DNA from: Tanypteryx hageni
Taxonomy: Eukaryota > Arthropoda > Insecta > Odonata > Petaluridae
Length of the DNA: 64,000 bases
Assembly: GCA_028673005.1 (NCBI GenBank)
Contig: CM054115.1
Location: 2,356,001-2,420,000, forward strand
Direction: 5' to 3'
Of the stretch, positions 56,043 through 64,000 are shown piece by piece. Within the stretch, counting starts at the first letter, position 1, and each line of letters opens with the position of its first letter. A model generated the notes under the pieces. It was not told the origin of the DNA and searched no databases. It was given only the letters and a program-made list of their open reading frames with translations. Position numbers and translations under genes: made by a program.

Positions 56043-57722
56043 TACCATATTACTCCAAATATAATCCCTCCCTGAATATAGTCCCCCCCCTATTTCTGAA
56101 GCCTCAGTTTTAGAAAAAAAGTTTGAACCTCATTACAGACCTCACTTTTTAGCCTACTTTCCAGAATGGAAATTGGCTTATAGTTTTGCTGTTGTGTCTG
56201 TCTGTCCCCCTCTATTAACCTTTGTACCAATATACAGATTTTCATGAAACTTGGTGAAAATCTCCTGCTACATGGGCCGAGTTCCAGAGGATAGTTTTTG
56301 TTGCAAAGATTGAAGTCCCGGGTTTGATTCCAGGAACTATCCTTCCCATTTGATTTACATGGGAAATCTCAAATCTATCATGCAGGGTAATATTCTCTTG
56401 CACATTAAAATATCTTATAATATCGGAGCGAGTTTTGTACTATTCTCTGAGGAAAGGAATGTAGATTCTAATTTTTATCGTAGAATTTTGCTTATCTATT
56501 GTATTTCATAGAATTTCACGTAAATACTGGCGATTTTGTAGTTTTTATCACTCATTACAAGTGTTGCCGTAGCAAACAACTATTGTTGGGTTGGACTCAG
56601 ATTTGGTATATTCTAATACATACACGTGTTATTTTTGCCGCACAAAAATACACATGATCAACTTAATATTCTGTTCGAATGTATTTGTAGTATTTTATAA
56701 TGCTAAATTATGAAATTTCGGAACACAAAGAGCTACATATCCGCAATGACTTTATAGCTATTAAAGCCAATATAAGTATTAAATAAATGATTAAATGGAA
56801 AGTAGACATCATAAGTTCTCTTTGGATCATCCTGTAATATTCTAAAGAACGAGTTTTAATATGTACAAACAATTTAGTTACAGCTATCAATTTACAATGA
56901 AACAGTGACATCACGCTTTGCGTGTTATAGTTGCAGGCATTATTTAAATATTTATCAAGTGTTATTGGACTAAATTCGAAAATTTTGATTTATGAATGTT
57001 ATTTAAATTCCATTCGTATCATTCAGATGCCATTGGCAATGGCTACTTGAATTGTGCCTGTACAAAAAAGTAATTATCACCAGATTTCCAGTTAACATAT
57101 TCTTTTCATAATTTATTTTGCCCGTATTTTTGTTACTTCCGATAAATATCACATCAAGGAATACATTCTGTAGATAGTTGAAACACTTTCAACACTTCGG
57201 TTTGATTTACATAAGTAATACTTTTATAATGCGATTGAGTTATATACAATCAACAGCTGTGCAAACAGGAGTCTGATCAGCTGACAGAATTGCCTATGGC
57301 CCTATGGATCACTATGGATTGACGAGTAACTAAGATAATTTCTTTCGTCGCAGTGACATTTTCTCTAAAATAATGATAGGTGGTACCACTACCTATCAAT
57401 ATTTGCATATTTGTGACTTAGGGAAGGGATGAAGTTGGCCAATCAATGCTTTTAAAGCAAAAAATTCTGCAATTCCCGCTATTATGAAAATACGAACATT
57501 TAAGGCAAAGATTCCAAAGAGTGAACAAAAAGAATTGAGTTACTGAGGCATATGTATCAAGAAATTCTCCATAAAACAATCAAATCAAGTGAGGGCATTA
57601 ATTGCTACCTATACTTACTGCCGGCGGTGATGTTTTCGTTTCCTAATTTTTTGGGTGCGAATATGCTTTTCTTACTAATATTTTGACCAAAAAGTGGTGG
57701 ACTATGTTTGGACTAATATGGT
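56043..57722. mobile_element. non-autonomous element inserted at the Tigger fragment
   Basis: Left TACCATATTACTCCAAATAT; right, on the other strand, TACCATATTAGTCCAAACAT; TA at both borders. About 1.68 kb with no transposase. It contains the dispersed repeat 56310-56650 shared with 42660-43030. A phrase TTTTTAGCCTACTTTCCA at 56147 recurs outside the element at 57895. Confidence 0.75.
56310..56650 (+). repeat. dispersed repeat, second copy
   Basis: Partner of 42660-43030 (see there). Its position inside a terminal-repeat-bounded element suggests the family is an internal part of that transposon. Confidence 0.6.
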
Positions 57723-57985
57723 AAATTAGAGAAAATAATTTATTTGTTTATTTTATGGAATTCATATTAACGACCTTTCTAGAACACAATGTAGGTCACC
57801 CTGAATAAATGGCAAAAATTTGGTTGAAATCAAATAATTAGTACTGTAGAAATTCACCAATTAACTTTGTTAAGAAGGCCCCTGGAAAGACAGTTTTTAG
57901 CCTACTTTCCAAAAAATGGATATGAGATCGCCTTGGTGTCTGTGCGTGTGTGTTACTATTATTATTCTTGACGTGGATTAATTCT
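57723..57985. other. short intronic stretch
   Basis: No gene. It contains the phrase at 57895 shared with 56147. Confidence 0.4.
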
Positions 57986-57989
57986 GGGT

Positions 57990-58142
57990 TTTCATGCTTA
58001 CTGCGGAGCAGGCTCAAGCTCTATGCATATCTATTGTATATTTATGGTGTGCTGTCATTTGAAAATCGCCAGACAATAGAGCATGTGTTAATTATGATAG
58101 ATTTTTGTGAATTTATATATGTATTTTTGTGTAGGTCTAGAG
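57990..58142 (-). pseudogene. R4/Dong-like LINE copy B, last part (beyond the hAT)
   Basis: On the minus strand from 58142 it reads DLHKNTYINSQKSIIINTCS and IVWRFSND. This parallels DLPKLQYTLLQKAVILNTTR and IVRQFLSFE at the end of copy A. It is the C-terminal tail of copy B, separated from its preceding codons (60864 and up) by the hAT element. Confidence 0.7.
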
Positions 58143-58439
58143 CAGGGTTCGGCAACCTTTTCACCTACGAGAGCGCAATTAATATTACTGAGGACGTGAA
58201 GGGCGCATAAGCAAGATCAGTTGATATCTCTCTGTATCAGTGGTCGGCAACCTCTTTATCTATGAGGGCGCAACTTTAATTATTGGGGGCGTGAAGTGAA
58301 GCAACAATAGTAGATGTGTACCAATATTTATTAAAATGATATTTTTGTATATATAAGAGAAAAACTATTAAAAAAATTATTATAAAAACGTGAAAAATAA
58401 ATCAATGTGAATCTTGGGACTGCATATCTTCAGCCAACT

Positions 58440-59822
58440 TGCTATAATTTGGCACATAACTCAAGGTTCTACTTCAGAAAACTGACGAAACCTAAAATTA
58501 AATTCTTTCAGGAGAGTTTCAATGTGTTGTGAAAATGGTTCAGTGGTAACATTTTCATCAGTCAGACTCTAAATAATATATTTTAAATTCGGGAAATGTG
58601 ATAATGAATTTCTCTCTAAGTGAGACTTCCACAATGCCAATTTACATTTTTACTTATCATTTTTGCAATGTGTTGATTTTTCCCTTGCATCTCCATATTC
58701 AGTTCATTCAATTTTATAGTTATATCAACAAGAAATCTGAAATCCATCAACCAAGCTTTGTCATCCAACTGTGCATAACATTCATTTCTTGACGTGAGAA
58801 ATTCCTTTACCTTCTTTATGAGATTTATAAACCTCAAGTATTTTGCCTCTGCTGGGCCATCTAACCTCAGTATGTAAAAGGAGATCATCGAATTTGGCAT
58901 CTTCACCTTGTAAAAGCAGTTTAAACAATCGGTGTTGCATTGGTACGGCACTTATGGAATTTATTATTTTTGTTACTGTTTTCATGACATGTTGAAAATG
59001 AAGAACTTTTGCGCATAACATTTCTTGGTGTATAATGCAGTGATATGAAATAAATTTTGGAAAGAGAGGGTCTTCTTTGCATAGCGCAATAAATCCATTT
59101 TTACAACCTGTCATCGAAGGAGCACCATCTGTAGTAATTGCGGTCAACTTCATTAATGGTATATTACTTTCTTGGACATATTTTTTAAAAGCTGAAAAAA
59201 TGTCTTCACCTCTTGTTCGTCCCTTTAATGGAAGAATTTTAAGAAATTCTTCCTTTCCTGAAAAATCATTAAACACCATCTTCACAACCATAGCCAATTG
59301 AGAAGTGTCTGATATGTCTATTGACTCATCCAGTTGCAACGAAAAGAAAATTCATTTTTGTAAATAATTTGCCAACTCTTTCTCCATATTGGTTGCAATA
59401 ACTTCAATTCTTCTTGTAACTGTTCTTGCTGATAACTGAATCGTGTTGATTGCTGAGGTAATTTCATTTTTATTTTTAAAATCTTCGAAAAGTGAGTCAG
59501 CAATTGCTAACATGGCTTCTTTTACAATCTCGCCATCTTCAAATGGCTTTTTCCTCTTGGCCAACAAATGCGAAATTTTAAGTGATTGCTGCACTGGTCT
59601 GGTAAAAATGCTCTGCTGTTTAGTTAAAATAGATTTCATATCAGAAATTATCTTTTTCCTGATCTCCGAGTTGAACGGATAACTAGTATTAAAATTTCCG
59701 TGGACCGTATTAATATGTCTTTCAACATTACTTTTCTTTGAAAGTGCGACACAAGTATTGCACAATAAACAAACACACTTTCCTTTCAAATCAATAAAAC
59801 AATTGTTCTTTCCAATCAACAT
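58440..59822 (-). pseudogene. hAT transposase, ZBED5/GTF2IRD2-like
   Basis: From 59822: KGKCVCLLCNTCVAL with VERHINTVHGNF (BED-type zinc finger, C-x2-C...H-x4-H). A helical segment follows, then after one in-frame stop (near 59349-59351) SLQLDESIDISDTSQLA, LPLKGRTRGEDIF, LTAITTDGAPSMTGCKNGFI (catalytic Asp region), YHCIIHQEMLCAKVL and HTEVRWPSRGKILEV (R-W signature). A frameshift near 58810 then gives FINLIKKVKEFLTSRNECYA and DKAWLMDFRFLVDIT. The style is that of the hAT group behind ZBED5, FAM200 and GTF2IRD2. One stop plus one or two frameshifts. Confidence 0.9.
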
Positions 59823-60054
59823 TGAAGTAATATGTCCTTTGCCTCTTATTACTCATAATGGGGATGAAATTTTCTACAAATGAATTAATAAACACAACAC
59901 ACTGAATATCGGGAAAATATCAGAAATATTGTGAACTGTTGATCAATTTAAATTGATTTATGTTTAACCAACAAGGAGGGAAATGCGCCATCACTGGCTG
60001 ATATTGTAAGAGACGAAGAAAAATCTCCCAAACCCTGTACTTTGTATACTAATT

Positions 60055-60235
60055 GAAGAACGGAACTCCAAAACCAACGACTCACAACAATAACTCGAGC
60101 CAAGTTATGCTACAAGACGGAGGACAGTACTTCGATACCAACGACTTTTGACAAGAACTTGAGGCAAGTTATGCTACAAGATGGAGGACAGATCTCCGAA
60201 AGCAACGACTTTTGACAAGAACTGGGGAGTTTCAC
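60055..60235. repeat. 64-bp tandem repeat inside hAT element
   Basis: CAAGTTATGCTACAAGACGG at 60101 recurs as CAAGTTATGCTACAAGATGG at 60165. The associated blocks CCAACGACTTTTGACAAGAACT (20-base core ACCAACGACTTTTGACAAGA) and GGAGGACAG repeat with the same period. About 2.6 units, the first decayed. Confidence 0.8.
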
Positions 60236-60241
60236 GCGATA

Positions 60242-60500
60242 TAGGGAAATAGTTTTCCCATATCAAGCGCCTACCTCCAAATAGCCTGAACCGGCTAAGG
60301 GAGCTATAGTACACGATGGGTTGAGATCAAGGATCTCAGTTAGCCTTGCACCCGTAATAGCGATTGAAGGCGACAGGACACCTTCACCTAGCATAGACTA
60401 GGGGCGGAGAATTCCCTATCTTTTCGTACAGTTCGTACAAGAACGTTTGTACGAATTGTCAGCACAGGCACAGCAATCACACAAACACGATAGTGGCTTT
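60242..60500. other. GC-richer non-coding stretch with hairpin in hAT
   Basis: Unlike the AT-rich surroundings, this part has balanced composition and contains a perfect 9-bp inverted repeat TTCGTACAA / TTGTACGAA (60432-60440 and 60447-60455) with a 6-base loop. It is not recognised as a tRNA, SINE or coding sequence. It could be a captured host fragment. Confidence 0.45.
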
Positions 60501-60863
60501 AGGGCAGGGTAGGGAAAGGGACGAGGATAAACAAGAGAGGGGTAATGGAGGAGTCATGAAAAGAACTCTGTTAATGACAACAATGTCTTTATCCAACAAT
60601 GTATGTCCCCATTCTGTTCGCTTATAAGTCCTCACCTTTACGATGTTATTTTGTAACAGACATACGATTCCTCGGTGTGATGTAAGATTATGATGTTTGT
60701 TACAAAGTTCTATACTTCATCTTGTTCCGCAACTTATTGGTCTTCTGAGAGTTTTCCGTAATTGTTTAACTTGAGTTCTCTTTTTGGCTGGCGGGCGACA
60801 CACATGTGTCTTGCAGACGCCATGGCGCCCGCGGTCGCCGCATTGCCGACCTCTGCTCTAGAG

Positions 60864-61497
60864 TTTCAAGACTTTTGAATAGTTTTTTTGAGATGACACC
60901 TGTGGATGATATTATAATAGGTACTATAATAACTTTATTTTGTTGTCACATGTTTTTAATTTCTTCGGCTAATGATAAATATTTTTGGATTTTTTCTTTG
61001 TTTTTTCTCTATATTGGATGTGTTCAGTAAGGAAACATCTATTAGGTGTGTTATTTTTTCTTCTTTATTTATGAGTGTGATGTCCGGTCTATTGTGTGGA
61101 ATCATTCGATCGGTAATTATGTCTCTGTTCCAATAGATTTCATGTTACTATTTTTGATGATAGTTTCTGGTTTATATTTATGCCATGGTACTATATTGTT
61201 TTCTATTAATTTGTGTTTCTTACATAAGGCTTGATGTATTTGTCGACATACATTGTCATGTCTTTGTGTATATTCTGTACTTGCTTGGGTGCTACTTCCA
61301 CTTGTAATGTGCTCTATTGTTTCATTTTCGATTTTGCATCTCCTGCATTTATCATTACTTATTGTGGGATCTTTTATCACATATTTCATGTAGTTCTTTG
61401 TTTTTATGATTTTTTCCTGAATGGCTATGTGGAAACCTTCAGTTTCAGCAAACAGGTTCCCATTTACAAGCCATTTATTAGATGCTTCTTTGTCTAT
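60864..61497 (-). pseudogene. R4/Dong-like LINE copy B, C-terminal region
   Basis: Minus-strand pieces: DKEASNKWLVNGNLFAETEG, KYVIKDPTISNDKCRRC...TIEHI (CCHC knuckle whose last Cys has become Ser), HKLIENNIVPWHKYKPETII, RPDIT...HLIDVS (restriction-like endonuclease block) and VIIVPIIISSTGVISKKLFK (up to 60864). It parallels copy A throughout but is clearly diverged. Its 5' side ends at 61497, where the (AAT)n tail of copy A begins. Its 3' side is split by the hAT and resumes at 58142. Confidence 0.8.
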
Positions 61498-61584
61498 ATT
61501 ATTATTATTATTTTTTTACCTTTGTATTTCACAGCTTTTGAGCCGGTTATTTCAATGAGGTATGGGCTTTGCCAAGCACTCTCA

Positions 61585-62519
61585 TTACTCGAAACTTAAA
61601 AATTGACGTACTATTCTGGTTGTATTTAGTATGACAGCTTTCTGTAGGAGGGTGTATTGCAATTTAGGTAAATCTATTATTTTTATACTGTTGTGTAAAT
61701 CTGTAGGGATAATTCTTGTGGTCCATAAAACTATTGGGGCAATGTGTACAGTATTCATTTTCCACATTCGTTTAATTTCTTCTTTTAGTTCTATATATTT
61801 GTGGTGCTTTTCTACTATGGTTTTCTGAAGATTGTGTGTGTTTGGGATAGCTATGTCTATTAGATAAGTGGTTTTGGCTACCTTGTCCTGCAAGACTATG
61901 TCAGGTCTATTGCTGTGTATAGTTTTGTCCGTAATTATTGAGCGGTCATAGTATAACTTAAATGCATCAGATTCCAGAACTGGTTTAGGTTTGTATTTAT
62001 AGTAGGGCGTGTTGTCTTCTATTAATTTATGTTTTAGAGGCAGTTTTTGATGTATAATATTTGCGACTTGATTGTGTCGGTGTAAATAGTCAGTCTGTGT
62101 TAGTCTGATGCATGCTCCTGTAATGTGCTGTATAGTTTCCGGGTGTTCTTTACATTTTCGGCATCTATCATCTTGAATTTGTCTATTCTTTATTATGTAC
62201 TTCTGGTAGTTCTCTTTGTATTTATTACTTGATCTTGTATGGCTAGCATGAATCCCTCTGTTTCTGGGAAGAGATCTCCATGTTTGAGCCAGGTGTTCGA
62301 CGCTTCTTTGTCGACATCAGATCGGCTCAAATCTTGGGGGTGTCTCCCATGGAGGGTCATGCATTTCCACCTATCAATTTTCTCTGCTATTGTTTGGGGT
62401 TCTTCATTAACTTGTGTTACTGTATCAGTTAGATTCAAAGGTGTATAATTATTATCTGATTTACCAATATTTATGTGAAGAAGGGAATCTTGACGCCCGT
62501 GAAAGTATTTCCTTAGCAC
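61585..62519 (-). pseudogene. R4/Dong-like CCHC knuckle and endonuclease (copy A)
   Basis: The first part (62519-62193) has DKEASNTWLKHGDLFPETEG and FMLAIQDQVINTK. After a frameshift comes DDRCRKCKEHPETIQHITGA followed by Cys, an intact C-x2-C-x8-H-x4-C knuckle. HKLIEDNTPYYKYKPKPVLE and HSNRPDIVLQDK...TYLIDIAIPN follow, the PD...D restriction-like endonuclease motif that nicks target DNA. The C-terminus RIVRQFLSFE ends with a stop at 61585. It aligns block by block with copy B. Confidence 0.8.
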
Positions 62520-62791
62520 TTTGATTTGGTTAACATGTAAGTTTTTTATGTCTATTATACCTCTGCCTCCTTCTGTGCATTCTTATTTTTCGTTGTAAGT
62601 TTTCAATATCTGTGTCTGTCCAAGTTATTATGCCGAATAAATATGTTAAAACCGTAATAGCAAAAGTATTAATAGCTTTTGTCATATTTTTACTATTTAA
62701 TTCTGTGTGGAGTATCTTTTTAAGTCTATTGGTAAATTCTATTTTCAGATTTTTCTTAATACCAATATGGTTTCTTTGACTGTTCGTATCC

Positions 62792-64000
62792 TTAATACTT
62801 GTACATTTCTAGTTCATTCATAGGTTCTATTATTCCCTGACTTTCTGTTTCAAATCCTAAGGGTTCTATTCCTCCTTTCTTTATGTTTATCGTTTTACAT
62901 TTATTCAGTCCAAATTCCATTTTAATATCTGTCAAAAATTTCTCTACAAGTTTAATTAATTCATTAAGTTTTGCATGTGTTGATGCATAAAGTTTTAAAT
63001 CATTTATGCACAGTAGGTGTGATATTATATGTTTTGACTGATTATTTTTTATTAAATATCCCGTGTTCGTTCTGTTTAACATATTTGAGAGTGGATTTAA
63101 AGCAAGACAAAACCATACTGGGCTTAAGGAATCACCCTGAAATATACCTCTATTTATTTTTATTTTCCTTGTATAAACATTTTGTTTGTTATCAATAAGA
63201 TTTACTATTGTGTGCCATTGTCGCATGGCTTTCTCCAGGTAGTTAGCTAAGATCGGGTTTATTCTGTATATTTTTAGTACTTCTATTAACCAAGAGTGGG
63301 GGACTGAATCAAAGGCCTTGCAATAATCTATGTAGCAGCATGAGAGATTTTTCTTGTGTCTTTGTGCTTGTTTGAGTATTATTGAGTCAATTATCAATTG
63401 CTCTTTACAACCTTTCATGCTTTTGCGACAGCCTTTTTGTTCTTCAGTGAGAATGTTTTCATTGTCTAAGTGAGAGTTAATTAGATGTGTTATACCTGAT
63501 GTAATAATTTTATAAATGGTTTGTAGGCAGGTTATAGGACGGTAGTTAGATGGATCGTTATTATTCTTACTTTTTGGGAGAAGATATGTTTTGCCTTCCA
63601 TTAGAAATCTAGGTACTTGGTCAGGGTCTTCAATGAATTTATTTATTTGGGTTAATAAATGTGTGTGTGTGCATTTAAATCTTTTGTACCAGTAGTTGTG
63701 GATGTTGTCACTGCCAGTGCATTTCCAGTTATGTGTCTTCCAGATGCTGGTTTGTAATAGGTCTAGTGATATATCGGGGGCCGGCATACTACGAATATTA
63801 TGAAATTGTTCTATTTCTGTTTGTATCCAATGTGCTTCAGTGTTGTGTATTTCAGTATTTGACCATATTTGAGTCCAAAAATTTTCTATGGCATCTTTCG
63901 TTGGCAGTTGAGTGTTTTGTGATTGTTTGTCATCAGTTGATTTTAACGCTCTATAAAACCCTCTCTCATTATTTTTAAATTGTGCGTACTGCTGTTTGCA
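62792..64000 (-). pseudogene. R4/Dong-like reverse transcriptase (copy A)
   Basis: Motifs: NWKCTGSDNIHNYWYKRF, GKTYLLPKSKNNNDPSNYRP, EQKGCRKSMKGCKEQLIIDS (the GC-R-x-x-x-x-G-C-K-x-Q-L hallmark of R4/Dong-type RTs), CCYIDYCKAFDSVPHSWL (motif A), GIFQGDSLSPVWFCLAL (motif B). Motif C reads LCINDLKLYAS where LY/FMDDLKLYA is usual, so a catalytic Asp is replaced by Asn. Upstream of 63787 the frame continues with TEIEQFHNIR and FWTQIWSN-type sequence toward the window edge. It ends within YKY at 62792 by a frame break. Confidence 0.85.

Larger units (their letters stand above)
58143..60855 (-). mobile_element. hAT transposon, 2,713 bp, inserted in LINE copy B
   Basis: Left terminus CAGGGTTCGGCAACC, right terminus on the other strand CAGAGGTCGGCAATG. 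The flanks are GTCTAGAG (58135-58142) and CTCTAGAG (60856-60863), an 8-bp duplication with one mismatch, diagnostic of hAT insertion. A ZBED/hAT-type transposase lies on the minus strand. A second left-type end occurs at 58238 (CAGTGGTCGGCAACC), about 95 bp inside the first. The right third (59870-60800) is non-coding with tandem repeats and a GC-rich stretch. Confidence 0.9.
61498..64000 (-). mobile_element. R4/Dong-like LINE copy A, continues past window
   Basis: A non-LTR retrotransposon with RT followed by a CCHC knuckle and a C-terminal restriction-like endonuclease, the R2/R4 group layout, transcribed leftward. It ends at a short 3' UTR and an (AAT)n tail (61498-61517). Sequence 5' of the RT extends beyond 64000. 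The tail sits exactly at the start of copy B's remaining sequence, suggesting copy A inserted into copy B. Confidence 0.8.

Noticed and set aside
55068..64000. Final PRKDC FATC exon
   Set aside because: Looked for the conserved end of DNA-PKcs on the + strand and saw no matching open segment with splice sites; it probably lies beyond the window.

Overview
This window looks like a piece of a large, AT-rich arthropod nuclear genome, most likely an insect (moderate confidence). The only host gene I can support is the 3' part of PRKDC, which encodes the DNA-PK catalytic subunit. It lies on the + strand as five exons (12237-12437, 42266-42372, 42450-42611, 45109-45389, 54912-55067). All have GT-AG borders, matching phases and no stops. 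Together they encode about 303 residues of the PI3K-related kinase domain, including the ATP-site lysine region, the GDRH catalytic loop and the DFG motif. Upstream exons and the C-terminal FATC exon lie outside the window or were not recognised.

Almost everything else is intronic transposable-element DNA. 1-12.2 kb: a MULE relic, two copies of a pogo-like non-autonomous element, and a nearly complete RTE-type LINE split by a solo LTR. 12.4-42.3 kb (one 29.8-kb intron): a pogo relic; a LINE split by a 4.98-kb piggyBac element that carries a 214-bp satellite array; a second MULE entered by a truncated RTE; a BEL/Pao relic; a pair of long inverted arms enclosing THAP-domain and SWIM/YqaJ-type relics, an almost intact pogo transposon and a CR1/Daphne-like LINE; a Ty3/Gypsy relic with a tRNA-Leu primer-binding site; and another LINE relic. 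42.6-55 kb: miniature elements, a Jerky-type pogo gene split by a mariner, a tRNA-derived SINE and piggyBac-like ends. 55-64 kb: a Tigger fragment, a miniature element, and two R4/Dong-like LINEs, the older of which was entered by a hAT transposon.

Several insertions can be ordered in time because the host element's reading frame or sequence resumes exactly across the insert and a target-site duplication is visible: solo LTR in RTE (ACGG), piggyBac in LINE (TTAA), mariner in Jerky (TA), hAT in R4-like LINE (8 bp).

The most unusual structure is 27801-36646. Two inverted, roughly 0.9-1.3 kb non-coding arms carry internal tandem repeats and flank a THAP-domain relic and an intron-containing SWIM/YqaJ-type gene relic. 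It may be the remains of a foldback-like composite transposon. All family calls come from reading motifs by eye; no database search was run.
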